Translations under genes and position numbers: made by a program
DNA from: Termitomyces sp. T153
Taxonomy: Eukaryota > Basidiomycota > Agaricomycetes > Agaricales > Lyophyllaceae
DNA: 64,000 bases
Direction: 5' to 3'
NCBI GenBank assembly: GCA_018296165.2
Contig: JACKQL020000023.1
Span: 434,001-498,000, forward strand
The notes under the pieces: generated by a model
The model's input: only the letters and a program-made list of their open reading frames with translations
What the model was told of the DNA's origin: nothing
Database searches by the model: none
Part shown: positions 11,660 to 22,419 of the stretch, one piece after another
Position numbering within the stretch: position 1 is the first letter of the stretch
Layout: each line of letters starts with the position of its first letter

Positions 11660-11830
11660 CAAGTACCACTATGAGGTCAACCAAATCCTTGACTCCTGCA
11701 TAGTCTGTAGGTGACCCCAGTACTTAGTCCACTGGAAGGGCTATGGACCTGAGAACAACACATGGGAACTCTGAAAAAACCTTGACGGAGCCCCTGACAA
11801 ACTCTGGGACTTCCATCAACAACACCCCAT
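11660..11830 (+). pseudogene. gypsy-1 chromodomain
   Basis: After integrase comes YHYEVNQILDS, then PQYLVHWKGYGPENNTWE, then LWDFHQQHP. This is a chromodomain pattern: Y-x-V-x-x-I-L-x-S, then Y-x-V-x-W-K-G-Y, then N-x-T-W-E. Two stops interrupt it. The domain steers integration toward chromatin marks in active chromoviruses. Confidence 0.85.
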
Positions 11831-12169
11831 CAAGCCCCGGGAGCAGCTCCGCCACATCCATTGCCACCTCCCACCATGCTCCAGGGTCTGCTGTCACCCT
11901 CAACCAATGCCCTGCTAGCAGATGCCCCATCTGCATGACCCTCTGCCCCAACTCCAGCAGAAGATCCCTGGGCATCCTCGCCAACCTGTCGTGGATGGAC
12001 TCCAGCACCACTAATGCTCCATTGAGAAGGATGCGGTGCTCCCTGGCCCAGTCTGCAGAAATCAGCTTGTAGGAAATGGGAAATGAAGAAAGCACTTACG
12101 GAGCACTCCCTGCCACTCCGAGGCTGCCTTGTTGGCGAGCCACTCTTCTCACCACCATGCTCTCTCTGC

Positions 12170-13588
12170 CATAGCTCAGGTCACCCCTGCACTGGGCCCC
12201 TGCTGAGTCCCCCGCACCTCCAACTCCTCCAACCGCTGCTCCACCATCTCCGCCCATGCCTCCAATGGCCCCATACATGCTTGCAGCTCTTGAAGCTGCA
12301 ACAATTGTTCCATAGTGGTCCTCATGGCAATGTCCTTGTCCCTACATGCCAAGTCCCATTCTCTCTGAGCCCCATTCAGCTCTCTCCAGACCCCATCCCT
12401 GTCCTCCCATATCCCCTGAACCTCCTCCTTGTGGGTGGCCAACGACCATTCCAACTCCTCCACCCAACGCTGCAGGAAGGCCTCCATGACCAACTACAAC
12501 CCACCTGCAGACTGCTCAATAGGGGTCCTAGAGGTAGGAGAATACACCATGGAACTAGGAGGACCCGCCATTGCCTGTTCACCCCATGCCTGCTTACTAG
12601 GCCCCACCTCTGGCAAAGGGGACACCTTCCACTTTTCCTTGTCCTGCATCAGAGGGGCCCCCTCCCTCTGTTTACTCCACGGAGGTTCCACCTTCATTGC
12701 AGACCCCCCCCATGCTAACTCCTCCCCTACCCTGGAGCTCTGCCCCAATACTCTGCCCTTCTGCCCCTCCTCCAATTGCACTGTGACTCATGCCTAATTC
12801 CAACCTTGCTTGGTGGCAATGCAAGCAGCACACCAACTTGACATGATGGAGCACTTTTCATGTTGTGAACAACATGGAAGGCACACTAAAGTATCCTGCC
12901 GCAGTCTTGGCATGGGCTCCTTGAACTCACACTCCTCCCCCCTCTAGACACAAGACATGCACTGTGGACAAAGATTAGCTTGAGGGAGGAGGAAACCATG
13001 CAAGTCACTCACTAGGGCTGCCACCTGGCACCACTCGAGGGTGGGGGGACCCCTTGCCCACCCCACGGCCTCTGCAAATTGCTCCAGCATCACCTCTGCC
13101 TGAACCACTCTCAAACCTGTGGAAACTGGTCGGACCACTCCCAGACCAAGACCAGACCTTGTATGCAAGGGAGGGGTCATCCCCACCAATGATTGCACTG
13201 GAATGATGACTGCCAAAGACCCTGAAGGCCCTGCCACCACCGCTGACAACTTTACCCAAAGCCCTATCAGCACTTGAAGCATAGGGAACAAAACTGCACC
13301 TACAACTGCGATACATTGCCTGGACGCGCCAGCAATCCCGATGACCCTTGGAATCCTTGAATGATGAAGAAGGAGACTGTGTGGAAGGAGAAGGGGATGC
13401 CACTGGGGAATACATGGAGGAAGACATTGTGGAGAGTTGGGGAACCCCAGGGTACATCTGGCCCTTTTGATGACTTGGAAAGAACCCCCTGACAGATGGC
13501 AGCCATTCTTTGACTTTATTCCCCATGCTGCTGCTGCTTGCTGTGGTCTGATCAATATTACTCCACTTTGATTCCCATGCCCTGTCAA
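12170..13588 (-). pseudogene. antisense ORF between integrase and 3' LTR: Cys-rich domain plus coiled coil
   Basis: On the strand opposite to gag-pol, one reading frame can be followed from 13,588 to about 12,176 through a few stops. At about 12,960-12,800 it encodes a cysteine cluster: CPQCMSC, GEECEF, LVCLPCCSQHEKC, WCAAC. Zinc binding is plausible. It then runs through QLEEGQKG-type sequence into a strongly helical stretch (VEELEWSLATHKEEVQGI, then MEQLLQLQELQACMGP) typical of a coiled coil. The N-terminal portion is more open in another frame (13,526-13,005, Ser/Pro-rich), suggesting a frameshift. Stops include a TAG separating 12,494 and 12,493. No function is known to me; a DNA- or chromatin-binding role is only a guess. 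Confidence 0.6.
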
Positions 13589-13628
13589 TCCCTGAACTGT
13601 GCCCTGTGTCTCAAGAGTCTTGATGCTG

Positions 13629-13640
13629 AAGGGGGGGTGA
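13629..13640 (+). other. gypsy-1 polypurine tract
   Basis: aagggggggtga sits directly before the 3' LTR start at 13,641, the usual place of the plus-strand primer. Confidence 0.8.
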
Positions 13641-14676
13641 TGTCATGACCCATTCCCCAGACCCCAACAACATCCCCAGTCCTCCCCAACACCCTGCCAA
13701 ACTCCCCCAACCCTCGCCCATCCCCCATGCCCACTTCAGGTAACTCTGACACTTCTCCAGCAAACCCCAACGGCCCTCTGACCAACTCCAACGCCTTTTC
13801 TGCAGCCATTGATGCCTCCCCTGATTCCCCCTGAGCTCCTGAGACTTCCTCCCACTGTTCCTGACCATGTCAAACACCCTTGACCCCCACCCTGATTCCC
13901 CCAACCTGCTCTAGAGCACCCTGATGACCTCAGAGCGACCTGCATCCCCAGATGATCCCATCAGAATATCACCATAGCCTGCCCCATGATTGTACCTGAC
14001 ACCTGTCGACTCTGCACAGCTCCGTCAAGCCCCACCACCATATCCACTGTCCTCCGGAGCCACCCAGTAGTCGGTATATAAGTTGCAGAGTAACTCATGG
14101 TACTTTAGTCTTGATATTGCATCTACTGGTTTTCTATGTCTTGTCTTTCATCTCATCTCTGTTTCTATTTTTAGTCTCAAATCTATCTCTTTTCTCTGTC
14201 TCATCTCACCTTGTCTCCATCTTGTCTTGACTGTGTATATTTCCTTTGTCTTCCTAAGTTCCTTTCATCTCCAACATCAGCATGAACTCCACACATGCAC
14301 TACAACCCAAACATTCTTACGACAACTCCAGACCTTGCTCCTTGCTCAGCCCTGAAACCCATCAAGTCTTGGTGATCCCCTGTCAAACTCTGGCTCTGCC
14401 CCCAATCATTTGCAAAGCCTCCACTTACCCCGCAGTCTATTTGTGCACCCACGAACTTGTTCCTGATGCCCACCCAGGTCCAACATCTAATATACTTGGT
14501 CTTAGACTTCTCCAGACCATTCCAGACTTGCTTGGACTGCCCCCCCCAGCTTCCCTTCACAAGTCCCTTCACTCTGCACCAACCCTAGAATACCAGGTTA
14601 TAAGCGCAGGACATTGTGTCCACCTAGTAAGGATTTGCCAGTGTAACTGAGCCCCCGTTGTCAGTGGAACCTGACA
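13641..14676 (+). repeat. 3' LTR of gypsy-1
   Basis: 1,036 bp, TGTCATGACC to ACCTGACA, followed by the ATTAT target-site copy. It carries one unit only of the 21-bp repeat, and TATATAAG at 14,076-14,083. Confidence 0.92.
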
Positions 14677-14681
14677 ATTAT

Positions 14682-16142
14682 CTGGTGAAACTTCCCCTGC
14701 CTCTGCTAATCATTCAAAAAACCTGACTCATTACTAGCATGTTATGTCATATACCAGCAAGAGATGCTTAATAGATTCCATGTTGGTTGTCTTCAGTGCA
14801 TGTGTGATGGAAAAGTCTGTATACACTTGGCCTTCACTACAGGTTAAGTTTGTTATGCTGTTGGGAGCAAAGCAGCCATGGCAGGTGCATGCTGTTGCAA
14901 CAACTCCAGTGATGTTGCATGATTTGTTTAATAGAAGTGCCTTTTTGATGGCCTTGAATGTGTTTTTACAAGGAGCTCCCTGGCAATGGACCTACCAGAT
15001 GGCCAGAGTGGAGGTTAATAGCAGACAGCAGACAGCAGATATTGGATGGGGCATTTGGATCAAGTTAATAGCTGAAGTGAGTGGAGGTTAATAGCAGATG
15101 GTGGATGATCTGGATGCAAACATTAATAGTCAATCAATAATGGCACATGTTAGCAATCTGAGGAAAAACTCACCATTGGCCTATCCTTTGCAAACTTAAG
15201 ATATTCATCAAGTTCATCCCTCCTGGGCATCATTCCACCTCCTTCGGAATGCCATACATCCCAAGCAGGATTCTGATGATGGACATGATCTGCCTTGAAG
15301 TTTTTATCCATCATCAATGAGTGATTAAACTTCCACTGAACTGGATCTTCTTCCCAGTTTGACAGAATATTCACTCCTGGTTGAGGGCAAGTGGAACAGA
15401 ATATTGCAAGCTCACTGCATTCTGGTGCCATCAGTTCTTCTGTCTCATCATGTCCAAAACCTGCCCATTTCAATTTTTTTAACCAGCACTATGTATGCAA
15501 AAGTCATCATAATCCATGATAGAGGTTATCTACTTCACCTGAAGAAGCAATTGATGAAGTAATCCTCACAAGTTTCTGCCAATACTGATAAGCAGAGGCT
15601 TTGCACTCTAAATTAGTCAGACAAAAATCAAAATGGCTGTTGTAAACTATGTTCTTGTCCAGTCAAATGTGCTGTGAATCAGCTGGGAGTGAATGACATT
15701 TTCAACCCAGACATCTTGGCCAGAACACTTGCATGCAACAACACTGATGTAGTGCACACCAGTTGTGTGTACAATGCATGCAATTGGGTTTCCAAAGCAA
15801 TCAATTCTCTCAATATGGCAGCCATATGCAGATGGCAGATTGAAACCAGCAGTGGCTGCAGAGGGAGGAAGTCCATCAACATGAGCAGTATGATTTTCCT
15901 TCATTTCTTGTGGTCCATATGAAAGAACATCTTCCATTGGTACTTGTTCCAATGGCAGTTCTTCACCTTCCATGGTGTCATTGTCCTCTTGTTCCTGTCA
16001 CTCCTCCTCTAGTATCTGAATTCTAGCCAGAATTTCAGCATGTGAGGCAGGCATAGATATATTTGACAGATTTGACTCCAGATCCATAGAATCCACTGAT
16101 AAAAAACCATTTCTCCCACTGCAGCAATGGATTGGACAGTGG
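14682..16142 (-). pseudogene. KDZ-superfamily transposase, N-terminal and central part with CxC2-like module
   Basis: Minus-strand reading. At 15,973-15,647 an N-terminal module contains TTGVHYISVVACKCSGQD, matching the CxC2-like cysteine cluster associated with KDZ transposases. At 15,473-15,150 comes the family hallmark CSTCPQPGVN, then WKFNHSLMMDKNFKADHVH. At about 14,970-14,790 comes VVATACTCHGCFAPNSITNL, then KTTNMESIKHLLLVYDI, matching the KDZ catalytic region. Stops occur (for example TGA upstream of the ATG at 15,973). The gene joins in frame across ATTAT with 2,652-1,370. N-terminal sequence may continue beyond the solo LTR that starts at 16,143. Confidence 0.88.
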
Positions 16143-17294
16143 TGTCATGACCCGTTCCCTGAAGCCCCATACACTGCCCAACAAACCCCCATTCCCCCGG
16201 AACCCCCCCCCCTCCCCCGATGCTTTGTTGAACTTCCCCAGCACTCCGCGCCTACTCCGGCTAACTCTGACACATTCTCGGCTAACTCCAACAGCCCCCT
16301 GGCCAACTCCAACGTCTTCTCCGCAGCTGCCAGCGCTTCCCCTGGACTTCCTGAGCCCCTGAGACCACTCCCCCACCATGCCTGACCCCATTACATGTCA
16401 TCAACTCAACACTCTGGCTCCCCCAACTTACCCTGGGGTATCACAACAACCTCAGAACAGACTGCGTCACAATTAATCCCATCAACATATCAATGCAGCC
16501 CACCCTCTGGTTGTAACCAACACCCATCAACTCCGCTGAGCTCCGCCAAGCCCCGCCACCACAGCCAATGTTCCCGAAGCTCTTCAGTAGTCAGTATATA
16601 AGACATAGAGTAGCTCCTCATACTCTAGTCTTGAGATTACTTACCTATGTACCGGCCTTTCCTGATGTGTTCCTGATTGTTTCTTCTCGTGTTTTGTGTC
16701 CCGTGTCTCGTTTTCCTTATTCTCAGTCTCCCGGTCTTATCTCGTCTCTGTTCTGTTATCTTTTTGTTATCATTCCCATGTCTCCACCTGAATCTATTCT
16801 CGTTCTCATCTCGTCTTCATCTCATTTTGTTCGACTCCGTCTCATCCCATTGATTCTGTCTATTGTGTTCAAGTCCTCTTGACCATAACGTCCTCACAAA
16901 CTCTGCAGTTATGATTACAAACCTCCAACACTTGTTACCAACCCCAGACCCTGCTATACACTTGGCTCTGAACCCCATCAACCCCTGTTGATCCCCCATC
17001 AGAACTCCAGCTCCACTCCTGTCATCCACATAGCCTCCGCCTCTTCCGCACCCGCAATACTCACACACGGACTTATGCCTGAACCCCGCCAAGCCCGTCC
17101 TCCTTCCCTGCAACTCATCCTCTACTCCTCCGGACCTCCCCAGACTTGCTTGGATCAATTTTCCCTGGCTATCCTCACAAGTCCCCAGTGTTTGGAATAC
17201 CTCCAAGTGCCCAGTTGTCAGTGCAGGGAATCACATCCGCCTAGTAAGGACTTGCCCAGTGTAGCTGAGCCCCCATGGTCAGCGGAACCTGACA
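16143..17294 (+). mobile_element. solo LTR of the gypsy-1 family
   Basis: 1,152 bp, TGTCATGACC to ACCTGACA, closely similar to the gypsy-1 LTRs, with TATATAAG at 16,595-16,602. It is flanked by the perfect 5-bp duplication AGTGG (16,138-16,142 and 17,295-17,299). No internal domain is left, so it arose by LTR-LTR recombination. It lies beside or within the 5' end of the same KDZ gene, and keeps more CpG than the gypsy-1 LTRs. Confidence 0.93.
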
Positions 17295-17780
17295 AGTGGA
17301 TCTGCCACTCTGTGGGACAGATCCACTGCTAAAAACTGCATTTCTGGGGACAGATTACTTGATAAAAACTGCATTTCTGCTGGTGGATTCAGTGCCAGAA
17401 ACATGTTGCTATCAATCCCTGTTTCTACATCAATATCAATTGGTTCATCATGCCTGTATTAGTAATTTCAGCATGCCTAATAGCACCATGACAATGTTGA
17501 TATACTCTGGATGGCTTGCAGGAAGTCTTGCTCTTTAATGTCATTTTTTTGTTCATAGTCCTCAAGAACATTCACCCAGGTCATGCCACCATGGCAATTG
17601 TGAATTACATGGTGGGAAACATAGAAATAGCCACCTGCATCAGATAAGTTCATGGGCTGGAAGTATTTGCCATTCCATATCTCTGGTCAGCAAAGTGGGT
17701 TGGACTGGTGTGTTTGGCATAAACACCTATGACAAAGAAGTCTTGTTTGTCAAACCATATCCTCCAATCACATTTGCTTA
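17295..17780. other. degenerate sequence, possibly 5' continuation of the KDZ gene or copia 3' coding remnant
   Basis: A short local repeat (tgcagtttttat/agca followed by a tctgtccc variant, about 17,330-17,385) is present and also resembles 16,095-16,120. No clear motif otherwise. The right part probably belongs to the copia remnant that follows. Confidence 0.35.
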
Positions 17781-18172
17781 ATCTACATTCCTACTTTTGA
17801 CATGATCATGGATATATTCACAAAATCACTTGCCTGTGTCAAGTTCAAACACATCCATGATCTTCTTAATATTGTCTAATCCATGTTCACATTAAGGGGG
17901 AGTGTTGAGGATACAGACTGTTACTGTATTACATAATCTCTGTATGTTTTTTTTCTTGTTTTGTCACCATCACACCTCAGTGCTCTCCAATAACTGAGGT
18001 GTAAGTCATTACATTCCTTTATGTCTGTTGTTACTCATTATATCAGTATCTACCTCTTTTTTCAGCTATATACATAATACATTAGTGCTCTCCAATCACC
18101 AAGGTTATCTACCTCTTTTGTCAGCTCCTAACTCTTGTCACTCTGTTCCTCTGAGACTGGCCCTGCTCAACA
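17780..18172 (+). mobile_element. Ty1/copia 3' end: last codons of RNase H, purine tract and 270-bp LTR
   Basis: The plus strand encodes FDMIMDIFTKSLACVKFKHI, the terminal motif of Ty1/copia Pol (usually A-D-I-F-T-K-x-L). It is followed by the purine tract attaagggggag (17,891-17,902). An LTR starting TGTTGA (17,903) and ending TCAACA (18,172) follows; its ends are perfect 6-bp inverted repeats. The rest of the element is missing upstream, so it is 5'-truncated or scrambled. Confidence 0.8.
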
Positions 18173-20103
18173 TCTTCTTTGTCCACTTGTTGCATTTCAT
18201 CACTACTATTGGTACTATCTTCAAGAGAGACCTTGCCATCTAGTTGGTCAGCACTTTCATTGCTGACTCTTTCATTCTCCCCACTTTTGAGGCTGCTGCT
18301 AATGTCAGAATCTTTGATTTCATTATCTTACTCAATGTTGTCATGCTATCTAATTCAATTACTTCAGCATTCAGTATTACAACAATGATATTGGGTACAT
18401 ACATCAGTTAGATGCAAACTATGAGCCTCCAAGATGACCAACAGTGAAGTTTTCTCCTTTGCTGACTTTCAGGTTTTTTTACTGATATGTTGTCTGTCCA
18501 AAATGATCTTGAGTGCTTTCTTTTCTGCATCTGTGATCACTGTGAGTTCCTCAACCTTTTTGACTGAGATGGCTGGATGGTGATTTTTTAGATGGGCTCT
18601 GAGGTTGAACTTCCACATGGCTGGGGCTGTGGAAGGACAGATGGGGCAATATATTGGTACATTGGATGAAGGACTTGATGTCAAGAATCCCTGAGGATCA
18701 CCAGAAAATGTGGCAAGGAGATGATTCATATCTGCAGCATCTACAGTCATAGGTAGCACTTCAATCTTTCTTTGAAATGTGTATAAAAGCTTTACAGCAT
18801 GAGGGCATATGGATGCAGGGAGCAGTGATGAGGTTTGGTTGGGTTGTTCACAGTGGAGAGAAGTTGACTGTATGGGTGGTGGTGCTGATACTGTAGACTT
18901 AATGCAATGAGCTTTTGGCGCAAAAAAGCTTGCTGCCTCAGTTCAAGATTTTTCAATAGTCTGAACAGCATTCCATTTTTTTGGAAGACCAACTTTTCCA
19001 ACATTAATGCATGTATGGCAGTATGGACAGGGTACATGATTATCTGCATTGACAACCAAGTTTGATTTGTCAATTTCCAACTAATTGAGTTTAGCAAGAG
19101 TTAAAGTTTGGCACCCAGGCTGTGGGAGTGACAAAGAGAAGCATAATCTTATGGCACTTTGAACCACTAAGCCATAATACTGTCCCAAGAATGATATTTT
19201 CACCAATCATCTGTGGAGTGCCCAAATCCTTGGCATGGCCATTTCTACCAGGCTTGCAACATTTGAACAGTTCTGTGATGGCTTCTTGCCCCTACAAAAA
19301 TACTTCTGTGATGGCTTCCCATGCCTAACACTTTGATAGATTTCAACAAATATCTATACAGACAAACTAAGAGCTTTTGAACAGAAACACTTCTGTAATG
19401 GATATGCTTTTGTGATGGGATTCAGCAACAGAACAGACAAAACAATCAACAATGGAGCAGCCTCAAGAGTTATATGACAGCACACACTGGCTAACAGAAC
19501 CACTTTTTGCAATGGATGTCATATAATAATGGAAAGCAGAGACAATGGAAAGAGTTATATGATGGCACACACCAGCTAACAGAACTGTTTTTTGCAACAG
19601 ATGTCATATAGCAATGGACAGCAGACAGTGATTGTCCACTGATACCATTGACAACAATACAATGTATGACTCCTGCAAATCAAGAGAGCAGTCAAAGATG
19701 TCTGCTCAGAGTGTTTATGACAACACATTGCAACATTGCAATGGCACCATTACAGACATAACATTGTTAACTTTCACTACAATGCAGAGGACTCTGCTGG
19801 ACATGTACCATACAACATAAAACATGTTCCACTACAATGTCTGACACATGCACTTGTAGTGCCCTACCCTGGTTTTCTGGCATGTTCACCTACATTGAAT
19901 TTGTTTGGTCTCTCAACAAAAAAACTGTGGCTCTACCTGAGGAAAAGCAAGTGAAATATATGGGGAAATTGGCTAAATAGAAGGAGGGTGTAGCAGTCAG
20001 CTTACATACCATAGAATCCTTGGTTGGGATATTGAATCATGTCTGCTTAGTGATTCCAACTGGGCATTCTCATCTCCTTTCTCTTTATGTGTTTTGCTCA
20101 GAG
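18173..20103. other. degenerate repeat-rich spacer with zinc-finger pseudogene and 85-bp duplication
   Basis: Minus-strand reading around 19,060-18,469 shows VPCPYCHTCINVGKVG and later IYCPICPSTAPAMWKFNLRA followed by HLKNHHP, the latter a C-x2-C-x14-H-x4-H finger. The frame has stops, so it is a pseudogene of unknown family, perhaps transposon-derived. An 85-bp imperfect tandem duplication covers 19,469-19,553 and 19,554-about 19,635. Nothing else is recognisable up to the gypsy-2 LTR. Confidence 0.45.
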
Positions 20104-20441
20104 TGTCAGGGGACTTTCATTTCTGACCTCTGCAGAAATCTCTATGGCTTGTTCCAGACTCCTGGAGATCTCTGAAGACCCTTGGAACTTCCTGTGGTTC
20201 CTTGTTAAGCACTTTCCTAGAGTTAGGGCTAGCTCCAGCCTTCTGTATAGTTGTTCTCATGCCTCTGCCACCTGCTGATGCACTGCACAAGCAGTGGGGA
20301 TTCTTAGACTTGTTCTCTTCAGATTTCTCTCTGCTAGGTGATTAGTTACTATTTGTATTGTCAGCTACCTTGCTAATATACTTCAGATTCTCCTCTGCTA
20401 GCTGCATGATTGAGCCACTGCTCTTGGAGGTTGCCCTTACA
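20104..20441 (+). repeat. 5' LTR of gypsy-2
   Basis: 338 bp. It contains AGACTTGTTCT at 20,306-20,316, the exact complement of the primer-binding site at 20,444-20,454. No strong TATA box is visible upstream of that site. Confidence 0.88.
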
Positions 20442-20443
20442 GC

Positions 20444-20454
20444 AGAACAAGTCT
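20444..20454 (+). other. gypsy-2 primer-binding site, self-complementary type
   Basis: AGAACAAGTCT starts 2 nt after the LTR and pairs perfectly over 11 nt with AGACTTGTTCT in the LTR. Same geometry and same length as in gypsy-1, with an unrelated sequence. Confidence 0.78.
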
Positions 20455-20727
20455 CTAACTCTGGTCTGAAAGCCCCTCATAGTCTACAAGGAACCTCCAA
20501 GCCCCTATCTGTCACTTCCTCACTAGACTTAAGCACTTGCAGAATTCTATGTCTTAGCTTGCCAATCCAGACACTCTCCTGGAGGCTCTGGCCCCTTAGG
20601 ACAAAGCCTGGACTCACTTCCTATACCTAGAGAACTAGGTACAACTGACTCAATTGTCCCTCATTATCACACAATGAAACTCTCTACTCTGTGACAGACC
20701 ACCAATCATATTTCCCAATTCCTTCAG

Positions 20728-21740
20728 GTGCTGCTAGAGTGCCTGCCCCCTATTTCTGCACTACTCCTGATGATTCCTGTAGCTGCTCCCATAGCTCCAG
20801 TAACCCTCTGGCCACAGATCCCATGCCCTGCACTCCCAGATGCATATGACAGTGCTCACTCTGGCAGGGAGCACTTTCTCCAGTCCTGTCTCACCTACAT
20901 CCACCTCAGCAGAGATGCCTTCAACTCCAATGCATTGAAGATAGCTTGGGTGCTGTCATATATAAAGACTAGATGGGCCTCCACATATGCACTACAGGTG
21001 TTCCAATGCCTCAGAAGTGTCAGAAGCTTTGCAAATTGAGCCACTTTCAAAAAAGACTTCCTAGTAGAGTTTTTCCCAATCAACTCTGCTAAAACCACTG
21101 TTTTAGCACTGCATGACAGGGAGCAGTATGGGCAAGGGGAGAAGATGCTGGACAAGTACATTGACTCTTTCTGGGTGCTAGTCAAGCAAGCCACCTATTC
21201 CAACAGTCTTCAACTATGCCTCACATTCTAGGATGGCCTGCACTCCATGCTGATAGAGCACATCAACAACCTGGCTGAGGGCTGCCTGGATGATGAAAGA
21301 ATTGCCTCCTGGTACAAAGTGGCCCAGGATCAGTGGTAGCTCATAGAGATCTAATGGGAGCTCTGCCACTTGCACCTGACACAGCAATCTGCTCTGGTTG
21401 CCAGTCTCCACTACCCTGCTCTTATACTCCCAGCACCTGCCCCTGCTCCAGCTGTCCCTGCACCATGCCCCTTGCCACCAAGCATTCCTGTGGACATAAA
21501 TGCAGCCTGCCAGCACTGTCCTACACCACTACAGTGCTGAAGATGCAAAAAAACTGGGGCACTTTGCATAATATTGCTTGTTGGGTCTGGAAGTGCACTA
21601 CCTCTCTATGGCAGAGCAGGAGGAGCTTATCCTGCAGCTGTTGGCTGTAAAGGATGCCACCAGAGCTCTGTCCCTAGATGAGCCAGCACTAGAGTTGACC
21701 CCAGAGCAAATTGACACTTGTGCACCCTCCTGGGCCTAGA
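20728..21740 (+). pseudogene. gypsy-2 gag with CCHC knuckle
   Basis: Encodes PDAYDSAHSGREHFLQSCLT, then NALKIAWVLSYIKTRWAS, a capsid-type gag domain. It continues with INNLAEGCLDDERIASWYKV and a Pro/Ala-rich stretch. At about 21,530-21,575 comes a knuckle CRCKKTGHFA-x-YC whose first and last positions are interrupted by stops. The frame is broken repeatedly. Confidence 0.75.
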
Positions 21741-21999
21741 GGAGGATTTTTATTTGAGTGATGGATGAGGTGTACACCTCCATCACCAAGTACTAACAGG
21801 TTCTCATGTCTGTCATTAGAAAATATAATTGCCCTTCCCAATGTCAGTCATTTTAAGACAGAAGAACCTCAGCTTTCCCCTCCAGACATATAAACACTAA
21901 CCCTAGAGTCCAAGCTAAGCCTCCTGATGCTAGCTAAGCTCCACCAGTGCCACCCCATCTAGGAGCACTGACTACCCTGGCAGTATATAGTGGTCTTGA

Positions 22000-22370
22000 G
22001 CCCAGTCACAAACTTAATGCACTTCAATGTAGAAATTAAGACTATGGATGTCCAGCAAACTTGCAGAATCACTGCCCTCCTGGACAGTAGAGCAATGGGA
22101 CTATCCTAGACTCAGAGTTCATGAAGTGCCATGGTCTGACTACACAGCCCCTTCTCCAGCCCATTCCAGTGTTCAACATTAATGGAATGCCCAACAAAGC
22201 CAGCACTATCAACTCCATAGTAGACCTTATTCTCTGCAGCCAGAATCATGCCAAGCACACAGTCTTTACTATCAGCAGCTTATGTAAGCAGGACATGATC
22301 CTCCATTTCACATGGCTCCAGAAGCACAACCCCAAAGTAGACTGGGCCCAGTGCAAGATAACTATGAGCT
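22000..22370 (+). pseudogene. gypsy-2 protease-like region
   Basis: Shows ITALLDSRAMG then LDSEFMKCHGL, resembling a retropepsin D-S-G box with Gly changed to Arg. It ends with MILHFTWLQKHNPKVDW, the usual G/H-x-x-W-L-x-x-H-N-P-x-V-D-W end of fungal gypsy proteases. Confidence 0.7.
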
Positions 22371-22419
22371 AGTGCCCTTGAAGGTGCTTCAGTTACATCT
22401 GCCCCTCCAAATCCCCAAT

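Larger units (their letters stand above)
2653..14676 (+). mobile_element. gypsy-1: complete-ended Ty3/gypsy chromovirus, degenerate
   Basis: A 12,024-bp LTR retrotransposon. The 5' LTR (2,653-3,876) and 3' LTR (13,641-14,676) both start TGTCA and end TGACA. The 5-bp target duplication ATTAT is perfect (2,648-2,652 and 14,677-14,681). The internal order is gag, CCHC knuckle, two protease-like domains, RT, RNase H, integrase, chromodomain, then an antisense ORF region, then a purine tract directly before the 3' LTR. The Pol order and the chromodomain make it a chromovirus. Frames contain many stops, often TGA or TAG where Trp, Arg or Gln is expected, and RT is broken by a 1-kb insertion, so it cannot act autonomously. 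It interrupts a KDZ transposase gene in the opposite orientation. Confidence 0.93.
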
